A DNA stretch of 64,000 nt from Anabaena sp. PCC 7108 (GTDB lineage Bacteria > Cyanobacteriota > Cyanobacteriia > Cyanobacteriales > Nostocaceae): positions 3,605,727-3,669,726 of the forward strand of contig NZ_KB235896.1 in the NCBI RefSeq assembly GCF_000332135.1, read 5' to 3'. Made by a program: the position numbers and the translations under genes. Shown here piece after piece: positions 16,161-24,300 of this stretch. How positions within the stretch are numbered: position 1 is the first letter of the stretch; the number at the start of each line of letters is the position of its first letter. The notes beneath the pieces are model-generated. The model searched no databases and had not been told where the DNA came from. It was given only the letters and a program-made list of their open reading frames with translations.

Positions 16161-18272
16161 GTGACTAAACTGGCAGGACGTTACCAAATTATAAGAGAAT
16201 TAGGCGGGGGGACTTTTGCCGTTACTTACCTCGCTCAAGACGATATGCAGCCAAGCAAACCCTTTTGCGTTGTCAAGCAATTGCGTCCTATTTACACAGA
16301 TGCTCAAGTTTTAGGACTATTTGAAAAAGAAGCTGTAATTTTAGAGAAATTGGGTAAACATCCCCAAATTCCCACATTATTGGCACACTTTCAAGAAAAT
16401 GATAAATTTTATATAATTCAAGAATATATTGATGGACATGACTTGAGCAAAGAAATCTTTGCAGGTAAGCGGTTGAGTGAAGGTTATGTAATTAAGTTAT
16501 TGCAAGATATTTTAGAAGCGTTGGCTTTTGTTCACACGCAGGGAGTTATTCACCGTGACATCAAACCCGCAAATCTGATGCGCCGTAAGGAAGATGGTAA
16601 AATTTGCTTGGTAGATTTTGGAGCAGTTAAACAAATTGGTTCAATTATTCTCAACCCCCAAGGAGGAATTACACCAAGTATTATTATTGGTTCTCCTGGA
16701 TATATGCCTGGTGAGCAAGGAATTGGTCAACCCTGTTATGCTAGTGATATTTACGCTGTAGGAATGACAGCTATTCACGCTTTGACAGGTATTAATCCCA
16801 CCCATTTACAAGAAGATCCGCCCACGGGTGAGATAATTTGGCCGTATGATCAATTACAGATTAGTGAATATCTAGCGGAAGTTTTAACTACAATGGTGCG
16901 GCGTTATTTTAAAATGCGCTATCCTTCGGCTTTGGAAGCATTAGCAGCTTTAAAACCCCTGTTAGAAGCATCTACAGGAACAATTCTTTTTACTCCTGCC
17001 AAAACTGCATATTGCAATGAAGTTCTGAAACGCCTGAAACAGGGAAATGGTAAACTATCTCCTGTGGCGTTACAACTATTAGAAACGGAAAGGAAAAAGT
17101 TAAGCTTATCTTCAGCAGAAGCTAAGGAAATGTATGAGTTTGCATTTTCTCAAGCACAGGAATATGCACGGAAACTAAATGAATATGAAGACTTATTTTT
17201 TAAGGTTGTTAAAGTCCAATTTCCCTTTAATCAAGAAACAGAAGCAGAATTACAAGAATATCGTGATTCTTTAGGTTTAAAACCGGAAGATGTGGCTAAT
17301 ATTGAAGAACGGGTTTTGGCACAAAGGCAGCTAGAATATGAACGTCAACCAAAAAAACCAAATCCTCCACCACCACAACCAGAAAGATTTATAGGTATTC
17401 CTGTTACTACTTTTGAATTTGAAACAGCTAAGTTAATTTTAAAATCTGGTGTTTTTGGTTTAGGAAAAGGTTGGGAAATTCAACGCAGTCGCAAAAAAGC
17501 CAGATTATTTATTCAAAACTTGGGAAATGGTGTAAATCTAGAAATGGTGGCTATTCCTGGAGGGACTTTTTTCATGGGTTCTCCAGAAAATGAGGAAAGT
17601 CGAAGTTCGAGTGATAGTCCACAACATCAAGTTAATGTTCCCCCGTTTTTCATGGGTAAATATCCAGTTACTCAGAAACAATGGCAAGCTATAGCTGCTT
17701 TACCAAAGGTTAAGATTGATTTAGAATCTGATCCATCTAATTTTAAAGGTGATAATTTACCAGTTGAGAGGGTATCCTGGGACAGTGTTCAAGAATTTTG
17801 TGCCAGACTGTCTCAAAGAACAAGTAAAGCCTATCGCTTACCTAGTGAAGCTGAATGGGAATATGCTTGTCGCGCCGGAACAACTACCCCGTTTTATTTT
17901 GGGGAAACAATTTCCACCGATTTAGCAAATTATAATGGTAACTACACTTATGGTAGTGGTGTAAAAGGAGAATATCGAGAAAAAACTACAGATGTCGGAA
18001 AATTTCCGGCAAACGCTTTTGGTTTATACGATATGTGTGGTAATATATGGGAATGGTGCGAAGATGAGTGGCACGAAAATTATATAGATGCGCCTACTGA
18101 TGGTAGTGCGTGGCTTGATGGTAGCAACAATAACACACGGATGCTGCGTGGTGGTTCGTGGGACTTCGATCCCTGGTTCTGTCGCTCGGCGCTTCGCCTC
18201 GGGAGTTGGCGCGGCGCTAGGTACAGCCACCTGGGTTTTCGTCTTGCGGTTTCTCCCCCCAGGATTCTGTAG
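16161..18272 (+). CDS. Ser/Thr protein kinase fused to FGE-sulfatase domain, DGR target
   Basis: 703 aa, GTG start. The kinase domain occupies residues about 8-275: glycine loop LGGGTFAVTYLA, catalytic Lys39 in CVVKQL, HRD at 131-133 (VIHRDIKPANLM) and DFG at 152-154. A helical linker and a Pro-rich hinge (about 395-405) lead to a formylglycine-generating-enzyme-like, C-type-lectin-fold domain at about 460-700 (MVAIPGGTFFMGSPENE, YRLPSEAEWEYACRAG, GNIWEWCEDEW). The last 44 codons, from RMLRGGSW at residue 660, are the DGR variable repeat. Variable residues fall in the ligand-binding surface of this fold. The likely role is a signalling kinase with a diversified sensing domain; ligand and substrates are unknown. 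No TM segment is seen, so it is probably cytoplasmic. Confidence 0.92.
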   Translation: MTKLAGRYQIIRELGGGTFAVTYLAQDDMQPSKPFCVVKQLRPIYTDAQVLGLFEKEAVILEKLGKHPQIPTLLAHFQENDKFYIIQEYIDGHDLSKEIFAGKRLSEGYVIKLLQDILEALAFVHTQGVIHRDIKPANLMRRKEDGKICLVDFGAVKQIGSIILNPQGGITPSIIIGSPGYMPGEQGIGQPCYASDIYAVGMTAIHALTGINPTHLQEDPPTGEIIWPYDQLQISEYLAEVLTTMVRRYFKMRYPSALEALAALKPLLEASTGTILFTPAKTAYCNEVLKRLKQGNGKLSPVALQLLETERKKLSLSSAEAKEMYEFAFSQAQEYARKLNEYEDLFFKVVKVQFPFNQETEAELQEYRDSLGLKPEDVANIEERVLAQRQLEYERQPKKPNPPPPQPERFIGIPVTTFEFETAKLILKSGVFGLGKGWEIQRSRKKARLFIQNLGNGVNLEMVAIPGGTFFMGSPENEESRSSSDSPQHQVNVPPFFMGKYPVTQKQWQAIAALPKVKIDLESDPSNFKGDNLPVERVSWDSVQEFCARLSQRTSKAYRLPSEAEWEYACRAGTTTPFYFGETISTDLANYNGNYTYGSGVKGEYREKTTDVGKFPANAFGLYDMCGNIWEWCEDEWHENYIDAPTDGSAWLDGSNNNTRMLRGGSWDFDPWFCRSALRLGSWRGARYSHLGFRLAVSPPRIL
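18138..18262 (+). repeat. DGR variable repeat (VR)
   Basis: This 125-bp stretch aligns without gaps to the template repeat at 19931-20055. There are 20 mismatches, and every one is at a position where the template has adenine (20 of 27 core adenines changed). The invariant 3' tail (CTGGGTTTTCGTCTTGCGG, then TTTCTCCCCCCAG) has no A until its end and is the likely initiation (IMH-like) segment. The repeat ends 10 bp before the end of the kinase-FGE gene, the usual C-terminal location. Confidence 0.96.
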
Positions 18273-18377
18273 CTCTTTATACTCTTGCTCTTTTGCGCTC
18301 TGCGCTCTTGATTCTTTATACTTCCCTAGCGTAACGGAGTGGAGCGATCAAAAATATTTTTTTAGATTCGGGAATGC

Positions 18378-18743
18378 ATGATGAGTGATTTACCTATAAT
18401 ACAGAAAACTTACGATTTAGTCAAGTGGTATGTACCAATCATCAATCGTCTGCCCAGAAATCATAAATATCTGTTAGGTGATAGAATCATTACAGGACTC
18501 TATGATTTACTAGAAGGGTTAGTTGTCGCTCGTTATTCCCAAAATAAGTTAGTGCAATTAGAAAACTTAAACACAAAATTGGATGTTATTAGATATCAAA
18601 CTCGGCTTTTGCTAGATTTTGATTTAATTAAAACAGAGCGTTATGAATATGTGCAAAAATTAATAAATGAAATTGGTATAGATTTAGGTGGTTGGATAAA
18701 ACAACAAAAATCTACTGGGCGGTTAGAAACCGCGTCTAGATAA
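18378..18743 (+). CDS. avd: DGR accessory variability determinant (Avd-like four-helix bundle)
   Basis: 121 aa, alpha-helical and basic. LVKWYVPIINRLPRNHKYLL, GDRIITGLYDLLEGLVVARY and KLDVIRYQTRLLLDFDLI are typical of the bAvd/four-helix-bundle family that forms a pentameric barrel and binds the DGR reverse transcriptase and template RNA. Its position between target gene and RT, in the same orientation, is canonical. It lies 105 bp after the target stop and 81 bp before the RT start. Confidence 0.9.
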   Translation: MMSDLPIIQKTYDLVKWYVPIINRLPRNHKYLLGDRIITGLYDLLEGLVVARYSQNKLVQLENLNTKLDVIRYQTRLLLDFDLIKTERYEYVQKLINEIGIDLGGWIKQQKSTGRLETASR

Positions 18744-18824
18744 GCAAAACCCACCTGCGTAGGTTCAAAACCTTAATTTTTTATTAGTTTGTATAGCCTC
18801 GACTTCTCATCACCAGGGCATAAA

Positions 18825-19892
18825 ATGAAAAGACATGGTAATCTCTGGGAGGATATCACAGGTTTTAGCAATTTATTAGCAGCAGCTAAACAAGCACAAA
18901 AGGGTAAACGTTTTCGAGATAATGTTTTAGAGTTTAACTACAATTTAGAAAGAGAACTATTTAATTTACAAGCAGAACTCATATCCAAAACTTATTTACC
19001 AGGAAATTACAAAACATTCTATATTTTTGAATCTAAACCCCGCCTGATTTCTGCTGCACCTTATCGAGATCGGGTGGTTCACCATGCGCTTTGTCATGTA
19101 GTTGCACCAATTTTTGAACGCACATTTATTGATACTTCTTATGCTAATCGAATTGGATTTGGTTCTCATCGGGCGTTAAAAAAATTTACAGAGTTTGCGC
19201 GTTCTAGTCAATATGTATTATTAGCTGATATTTGTAAATATTTTCCGAGTATAGACCATGAAATATTAAAGTCAATTATTCGCCAAAAAATTAAATGTTC
19301 TGATACCCTATGGTTGATAGATAATATCATTGATCATAGTAATCCTCAAGAACCAGTCAATTTTCATTTTATCGGTGATGATTTATTGTCACCTTTATAT
19401 AGAAAACGCGGTTTACCAATTGGTAATTTAACTAGCCAATTTATGGCTAATGTCTATTTAAACTACTTTGATCATTTTATCAAAGAAACCCTAAAAATCA
19501 ATAAATATATTCGGTATGTTGACGATTTTGCTTTATTTGCTGATAAAAAAGATTCATTAGAAAAAGCGAGATTGCAAATTGAAGCATATTTAGCAACTTT
19601 AAGGCTCAAAATTCATCCAGTTAAAAGCCAAATATTTAGAACTAAATATGGAGCTAATTTCGTTGGTTTTCGAGTATTACCAGATAGGATTAGAGTCCGT
19701 AGTGATAGTCTGCGTCAAGGAATGAAAAAAAGAAAGATGATGCTAACAGACTACAATCAAGACAAAATTAATGATGAAACATTATCTCAATCAATACAGA
19801 GTTGGTTTGCTCATTTAAAGCATGGTGATACATGGCGATTAAGAGAGAATCTTATTAACTCCTTAGCTATTTTCGGAGAGTTCATGATTTGA
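18825..19892 (+). CDS. DGR reverse transcriptase
   Basis: 355 aa from the ATG at 18825 ([11 protein letters not shown]); the frame also opens at a TTG at 18789. Motifs appear in order: [20 protein letters not shown] (RT1-2), [14 protein letters not shown] (catalytic Asp), [11 protein letters not shown] at 196-206, where DGR-type RTs have IGxxxSQ rather than the QG of retroviral and group II enzymes, and [11 protein letters not shown] with the catalytic pair at 233-234. The IGNLTSQ motif is associated with the error-prone, adenine-specific DGR clade. The template repeat begins 39 bp after its stop. Confidence 0.96.
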   Translation: MKRHGNLWEDITGFSNLLAAAKQAQKGKRFRDNVLEFNYNLERELFNLQAELISKTYLPGNYKTFYIFESKPRLISAAPYRDRVVHHALCHVVAPIFERTFIDTSYANRIGFGSHRALKKFTEFARSSQYVLLADICKYFPSIDHEILKSIIRQKIKCSDTLWLIDNIIDHSNPQEPVNFHFIGDDLLSPLYRKRGLPIGNLTSQFMANVYLNYFDHFIKETLKINKYIRYVDDFALFADKKDSLEKARLQIEAYLATLRLKIHPVKSQIFRTKYGANFVGFRVLPDRIRVRSDSLRQGMKKRKMMLTDYNQDKINDETLSQSIQSWFAHLKHGDTWRLRENLINSLAIFGEFMI

Positions 19893-19930
19893 ATATTTTA
19901 TGTTAATCTAATTATTGGGGTAGGCAATTT

Positions 19931-20055
19931 CGGATGCTGCGTGGTGGTTCGTGGAACAACAATCCCAGGAACTGTCGCTCGGCGAATCGCAACAGGAATA
20001 GGCGCGACAATAGGAACAACAACCTGGGTTTTCGTCTTGCGGTTTCTCCCCCCAG
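19931..20055 (+). repeat. DGR template repeat (TR)
   Basis: 125-bp partner of the VR at 18138-18262. Its core is rich in AAC, AAT and AGG codons, so that it would read [19 protein letters not shown]. Adenine mutagenesis at AAY codons can reach many residue types while avoiding stop codons. The flanks outside 19931 and 20055 diverge from the VR flanks. It is transcribed in the same direction as the RT and presumably forms the template RNA with the downstream stem-loop. Confidence 0.96.
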
Positions 20056-20056
20056 C

Positions 20057-20113
20057 ACTCTTCTAATGTCAGAACTGATAAATGGGAATTTATCGGGCGT
20101 ATCCAAGAAGAGT
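20057..20113 (+). ncRNA. nested stem-loop just 3' of the DGR template repeat
   Basis: ACTCTTCT (20057-20064) pairs with AGAAGAGT (20106-20113), enclosing a second perfect hairpin, GATAAAT (20077-20083) with ATTTATC (20088-20094) and a GGGA loop. Its start one base after the TR suggests a structured part of the template RNA, comparable to the spacer that primes cDNA synthesis in the Bordetella phage DGR. That role is inferred. Confidence 0.5.
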
Positions 20114-20219
20114 CCAGACCTACTCCAGTGATATTGGTAACAATATCCGAAAATAAAACCGAGTCGGATAGCTTAGTAGGCTGTAAAGTTGAACGGTTGT
20201 CCGATTCATTAAAATTATA

Positions 20220-20310
20220 GGCGTTGCTGAATCATCGGATGATTTCATCCAATTTTGAATGAACTTTCAATGGTTTCAACAGCCAATTCATCCCGCATTT
20301 ATGCAACGCC
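20220..20310. mobile_element. MITE of the GGCGTTGC family, copy 1
   Basis: 91 bp bounded by GGCGTTGCTGAAT and the complement of GGCGTTGCATAAATG. The terminal inverted repeats match the elements at 55281 and 62510, but the interior is shorter and different. No clear target duplication is visible here. It lies between the DGR and dnaE-C. Confidence 0.7.
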
Positions 20311-20343
20311 AACAAATTTAGAAATTTTTAAAAGCTAAGTAAT

Positions 20344-21699
20344 ATGGTTAAGATAATTACACGAAATTACGTTGGTAAAGAAAATGTCTATGACATTGGA
20401 GTTGAGCGTGACCATAATTTTGCCATCAAAAATGGTTTAATCGCCTCTAATTGTTTCAATAAATCTCACTCTACTGCCTACGCTTACGTAACTTATCAAA
20501 CTTCATACTTAAAAGCCAATTACCCATTAGAATATATGGCGGCGCTGTTAACAGCTAACAGTGGTGACACCGACAAAGTGCAGAAATATCTAAACAACTG
20601 CATGAGTATGGGTATTCAAATAGATCCACCAGATATTAATCGCTCTGGCTTGGATTTTACACCCGCAGAAGGGAAGATTTTATTTGGATTTTCCGCAGTG
20701 CGTAACGTGGGACAAAATGCAATCGCAGGTATTTTAGAAGCGAGAGCAGAGGGAGGAGAATTTAAATCCCTGGGCGATTTTTGCGATCGCATTGATTTGC
20801 GTGCTGTTAACCGTCGGACATTGGAATCACTGATTCACTGTGGAGCCTTTGACAAAATTGAATCTAACCGCCAACAATTAATTAGAGACTTAGAATTAGT
20901 CTATGATTGGGCGCAATCCCGCGCTAAAGATAGAGCCAGTGGACAGGGAAATCTATTTGATTTAATGGGGGGTGGATTTGCAACTAATAATCATCAACAA
21001 AAAACTAATAATGCTTTTGAATCTGCTCCCAAAGCTGAACCAACTCATGATTTTCCCCAACAAGAAAAACTGCGATTAGAAAAAGAATTATTAGGATTTT
21101 ATGTATCTGCTCACCCACTCAAAGACATTAAACAATCCTCATCACTACTTGCACCAATTAACCTTTCACAGCTTGGGGAACAAAAAGAGAATATAATTCT
21201 TTGTGCCGTTGTCATCCTCAATAATGTCAAAAAAGTGGTGACAAAAAAAGGCGATCCAATGGCAATTTTACAAATAGAAGATTTAACCGCATCATCAGAA
21301 GCAATAGTCTTCCCCAAAAATTATGACCGGGTTGGTTCACTACTTAAAGTTGATGACAGACTAATTATTTGGGGTAAAGTAGACCGACGCGATGAACAAA
21401 CTCAATTTATAGTAGAAGATGCAGAACCAGTGGAAACAGTCCAGATGGTAATGGTTGAATTAAATCCACAAGAAGCAGGTACTATTGAAATCCAACATCG
21501 ACTGCGATCAATTTTAAAGGAACAATCAGGAGATAAAGATAAAGCCAAAGTTCCAGTAATTGGCATTATTCAATCAGGAAATAATCGTCAATTGGTGCGA
21601 TTCGGAAAGCAATTTTGGGTACAAGATTCCGTCACGACTAAACAAGTCCTACAAAATGCTAGATTTAATGCTCACGTCAAGCAACTGACAGATAATTAA
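20344..21699 (+). CDS. dnaE: DNA polymerase III alpha subunit, C-terminal half with split intein IntC
   Basis: 451 aa. Residues 1-36 are the C-terminal half of the cyanobacterial DnaE split intein (start MVKIITRNYVGKENVYDIGV, end in Ala-Ser-Asn), with the splice Asn36 followed by the extein nucleophile in CFNKSHSTAYAYVTYQTSYL. The intein closely resembles Npu-type DnaE IntC. The extein part is the DnaE C-terminal region with the helix-hairpin-helix and OB-fold segments. Protein trans-splicing with DnaE-N/IntN, encoded elsewhere, yields replicative polymerase. The gene is intact, as expected for an essential function. Confidence 0.97.
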   Translation: MVKIITRNYVGKENVYDIGVERDHNFAIKNGLIASNCFNKSHSTAYAYVTYQTSYLKANYPLEYMAALLTANSGDTDKVQKYLNNCMSMGIQIDPPDINRSGLDFTPAEGKILFGFSAVRNVGQNAIAGILEARAEGGEFKSLGDFCDRIDLRAVNRRTLESLIHCGAFDKIESNRQQLIRDLELVYDWAQSRAKDRASGQGNLFDLMGGGFATNNHQQKTNNAFESAPKAEPTHDFPQQEKLRLEKELLGFYVSAHPLKDIKQSSSLLAPINLSQLGEQKENIILCAVVILNNVKKVVTKKGDPMAILQIEDLTASSEAIVFPKNYDRVGSLLKVDDRLIIWGKVDRRDEQTQFIVEDAEPVETVQMVMVELNPQEAGTIEIQHRLRSILKEQSGDKDKAKVPVIGIIQSGNNRQLVRFGKQFWVQDSVTTKQVLQNARFNAHVKQLTDN

Positions 21700-21710
21700 C
21701 TTGACATACT

Positions 21711-21732
21711 CCCCACGCCTTCAGGCGTGGGG
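21711..21732. terminator. hairpin at the TnpB right end / dnaE 3' end
   Basis: CCCCACGCCT and AGGCGTGGGG form a perfect 10-bp stem with a 2-nt loop (9 bp if the loop is opened). It lies 12 bp after the dnaE stop and 10 bp beyond the tnpB stop. It probably is the right-end structure of the IS605-type element and the base of its omega RNA (reRNA), and may also terminate both convergent transcripts. Confidence 0.65.
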
Positions 21733-21741
21733 ATTCTAGGC

Positions 21742-22890
21742 TCAAACAGCAATTGCAGGCATAGCCCGACTTACATCACCTAACCCAATGGTCGATGCCC
21801 CAACCATTTGAATGTTTTTAGCGGCGTTCTCGTCCCTGCCATTAACTGATTGACACTCCTGGCAACGCCATTCTCTAACTGATAAATCTAAACTTTCTAA
21901 AACGTGTCCACAACAAGAACAAGTTTTGCTGGATGGATACCATTGGTCTATGAATACAACCAGTTTGTTTTTCTTTTTGGCAATCCATTCTAGAATTTGC
22001 AAAAACTCACCAAAAGCCAAGTCTGATATTTTTCTACCCCAAAGACGCTGCATTCCCTTAAGGTTTAGGGTTTCAAAACACAGCACATCAAACCTATCGG
22101 TTAATTCATGGGCTAACTTCCAAAACCAATCGCGTCTGCGGTGAGAAATATCTTCGTATTTGCGTACTATATCTTTTCTTGCCCGTTCTCGGTTGGCTGA
22201 ACCTTTTAGTTTTTTGGAATGACACTTGCTGGCTTTTTTAACAGCATTTAATGATTGCTTGAAGAATTGGGGAGACTCAATTTTTGTGCCATCTGTTCGC
22301 GTAGCGTCTCCGGAGGAGAAACAAGTGAGGAATGTCTTTAAACCAAAGTCAAAACCAGCGATTTTACCCGTCTTAACTTCAACCTCTGATTTAATACAGT
22401 CATCAACCACTACAACCATAAACAATTCACCCAACGATGTGCGTTTAATGGTTAAAGTTTTGACTGTTCCCTCAATCTCTCTAGACTTCCAAAGTTGATA
22501 TACTCTATTACCAATTTTTACTCTGTTGCCACCTAAAAACTTATAGCCTGCTTGCTTAAGGGTGAATGATTTATACTTTTTAACTTTCTTAAATCCCGGT
22601 GGTCTAACTCCTTTTTTGTTGTGTTTAAAAAACAATTGGTAGGCTTTCTCAATCCGTTGACAAATATCTTGTACTGCTTGAGAGCCTACGGATTGCCAAA
22701 ACGGGTTACGCTTCCTCTGCTTGGCGATATGAGACTGAAGTTTTGCACAACTCAAATGCTTACCCCACATTCGGTAGTACCGACGATGAAGAGCAATGCA
22801 ATGGTTATAAATCACCCCAGAAGCGTTAATCATTCGCTTGAGGTGTCTATTCCGCTTGTGTTGATAGAGCTTAAACTTCAGTGTTTTCAT
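21742..22890 (-). CDS. tnpB: IS200/IS605-family RNA-guided nuclease TnpB
   Basis: 382 aa, complete. N-terminal helical wedge domain (KLYQHKRNRHLKRMINASGV); RuvC-like catalytic residues in AGFDFGLKTFLTC (Asp), LCFETLNLKGMQ (Glu) and NGRDENAAKNI (Asp); and a zinc ribbon CSCCGHVLE...CQECQ. No TnpA gene is adjacent, so it is a TnpB-only element of the kind common in cyanobacteria. A 24-bp small dispersed repeat has inserted in frame after FLTC (encoding FSSGDATR), and the frame is otherwise intact. A small RHH gene lies divergently 42 bp from its start. Confidence 0.95.
   Translation of the reverse strand: MKTLKFKLYQHKRNRHLKRMINASGVIYNHCIALHRRYYRMWGKHLSCAKLQSHIAKQRKRNPFWQSVGSQAVQDICQRIEKAYQLFFKHNKKGVRPPGFKKVKKYKSFTLKQAGYKFLGGNRVKIGNRVYQLWKSREIEGTVKTLTIKRTSLGELFMVVVVDDCIKSEVEVKTGKIAGFDFGLKTFLTCFSSGDATRTDGTKIESPQFFKQSLNAVKKASKCHSKKLKGSANRERARKDIVRKYEDISHRRRDWFWKLAHELTDRFDVLCFETLNLKGMQRLWGRKISDLAFGEFLQILEWIAKKKNKLVVFIDQWYPSSKTCSCCGHVLESLDLSVREWRCQECQSVNGRDENAAKNIQMVGASTIGLGDVSRAMPAIAV
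22296..22321. repeat. small dispersed repeat inserted in tnpB
   Basis: GCGTAGCGTCTCCGGAGGAG lies within this interval and includes the palindromic CTCCGGAG. It adds about eight residues (FSSGDATR) between the catalytic GFDFGLKTFLTC strand and TDGTKIESP, where other TnpB proteins of this group run on directly. Such tiny in-gene repeats are known from Nostoc-type genomes. Confidence 0.55.
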
Positions 22891-22932
22891 ATTACCTATG
22901 ATACCATAAATGGGTAGCCATTGGATAGCAAC

Positions 22933-23070
22933 ATGAAAGAAAGACTGAGTATACGGGTTGACCCCCAGAGGCTTGAAAAATTAAGAAGAGTTGCCAAACA
23001 AAAGCATAAGACGATGACTCAGTTGATTGAAGACTGGATTGACAGGCTACAGGAAGAAAAGCCGTCCTAG
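22933..23070 (+). CDS. small ribbon-helix-helix protein of TnpB element
   Basis: 45 aa, starting MKERLSIRVDPQRLEKLRRV and ending EEKPS. A short beta strand (RLSIRVD) followed by two helices is the CopG/Arc ribbon-helix-helix pattern. It begins 42 bp from the divergent tnpB start. Such small RHH proteins recur beside cyanobacterial tnpB genes and may repress the shared promoter, although the function is unproven. The stop lies in a CCGTC...GACGG hairpin (23063-23077) near the likely left end of the element. Confidence 0.7.
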   Translation: MKERLSIRVDPQRLEKLRRVAKQKHKTMTQLIEDWIDRLQEEKPS

Positions 23071-23310
23071 AAAGACGGAGCTTTAGACCCAGTTTTTCGG
23101 TAAGCTGCTAGTTAGAAGAAGAAGAGGACGCGGGGAAAGAGGGAAAGAGGTATTAACGACTGGGGTTAATTAGTAATTCACAATTTGTCATAAAAATCGT
23201 CATCTCCGATGATGTAACAGTTATGCTAGTTAAATTGAGAAAAATATCAATCAGAGCAAAATAGAGGTAAATATGAAGGTGTTAAGTAATTGGACAAAAA
23301 TATTTACAGT

Positions 23311-23385
23311 CATTGCGAGCGAAGCGAAGCAATCCCAGCCCTTGCGATTGCGTCATTCCACTGCGTTCCATTCGCAATGACATTG
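23311..23385. repeat. inverted-repeat element (CATTGCGAGCG...CGCAATGAC)
   Basis: TCATTGCGAGCGAAGCGAAG near the left end and ATTCGCAATGACA near the right end form imperfect terminal inverted repeats around a roughly 75-bp unit. It interrupts the region upstream of the DUF6464-like remnant. This kind of TCATTGCGA element is widespread in cyanobacterial intergenic regions. Confidence 0.55.
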
Positions 23386-23399
23386 TGTAATTAATTCTG

Positions 23400-23560
23400 T
23401 CCTAGTACTTATCTAGAAGGTGTAGGCTATTTAGTAGGCGATATTAGTTGCCAATTTAATGCTCGCTCTGGTTACATCCGTTGTGCTGTCAATCCTAGCG
23501 GTCCCTGTCAAGACTGCCGCTACTATGAACCCAAAGAATTAGCTAGTACCGCAGGGTAGA
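23400..23560 (+). pseudogene. C-terminal remnant of a DUF6464-like protein
   Basis: One frame reads TYLEGVGYLVGDISCQFNAR, then SGYIRCAVNPSGPCQDCRYY and EPKELASTAG, stop. This Cys-rich C-terminus matches the cyanobacterial DUF6464 family. A stop codon (TAA at about 23390) lies just upstream with no start codon between. A candidate N-terminus at 23274 (MKVLSNWTKIF) is separated from it by the repeat at 23311-23385. The gene appears to have lost its middle through repeat insertion or deletion. Confidence 0.55.
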
Positions 23561-23595
23561 ATTAAAAATTAAAAATTAAAAATTGAAAATTAAAA
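23561..23595. repeat. heptanucleotide repeat (ATTAAAA)5
   Basis: Five consecutive 7-mers: three ATTAAAA, one ATTGAAA and one ATTAAAA. This is the STRR type of repeat known from heterocystous cyanobacteria. It follows directly on the stop of the DUF6464-like remnant. Confidence 0.75.
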
Positions 23596-23709
23596 AAGCT
23601 GATGACAACATCAAAATTTTGAATAATTACGACTAAATTAGCCGATACTTTTTCTCGCTGCTAATTTATATATTCTCAATTCCAAATTGACAGGTAATGT
23701 ACGAATTCT

Positions 23710-24147
23710 ATGACAATCTATTTTTACAGCAGTCGTGAGGAATATGGTTGTTTTTCTAACTTCTCACCACACGGCTTTACTCTAGATGATTTATATTGGA
23801 CTACCAGCGAACATTACTTTCAAGCACAAAAATTTATTGGTACACCCCATAGCGAACAAATTCGCCTCGTTAAAACACCAAAAGATGCAGCAAGAATGGG
23901 TAGACAAAGAAATCGTCCCCTGCGTTCAGATTGGGAACAAGTGAAAAACAATATCATGCGGAAAGCATTGCTATGTAAATTTTCCAGCCACTCAGATATT
24001 CGAGAAATTCTCCTTTCTACAGGCAATCAAGAATTAGTTGAAAATTCGCCCATAGACTATTATTGGGGATGTGGATCTGATGGTAGTGGTAAAAATATGC
24101 TGGGCATAATTTTAATGGAAATAAGAGATACACTCCGCAATAGCTAA
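23710..24147 (+). CDS. NADAR (YbiA-like) family protein
   Basis: 145 aa, whole-length NADAR domain. FYSSREEYGCFSNFSPHGFT, TSEHYFQAQKF, AARMGRQRNRPLRSDWE and YYWGCGSDGSGKNMLGIILM are diagnostic. NADAR proteins include YbiA/RibX-type N-glycosidases that remove damaged riboflavin intermediates, and ADP-ribose-processing enzymes, some in phage defence. No riboflavin gene is nearby, so the substrate remains open. Length and motifs suggest an active enzyme. Confidence 0.92.
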   Translation: MTIYFYSSREEYGCFSNFSPHGFTLDDLYWTTSEHYFQAQKFIGTPHSEQIRLVKTPKDAARMGRQRNRPLRSDWEQVKNNIMRKALLCKFSSHSDIREILLSTGNQELVENSPIDYYWGCGSDGSGKNMLGIILMEIRDTLRNS

Positions 24148-24300
24148 TACCTACTATAGAAACATTGCTAATTTTCAAGTATAATACTCTTATTCCCATC
24201 AATCTTTGGCGTAGTTAATCTGTTAAGTATGTATTTAATGGATTGTTGGGTAAATCATAAAATTTAAAGTAGTAATTACCGTATTAGGAGTATAAATACT

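Noticed and set aside
18789-18824. Upstream TTG start for the reverse transcriptase
   Set aside because: The ATG at 18825 gives the usual MKRHGNLW start of DGR RTs; the extra 12 residues are unlikely.
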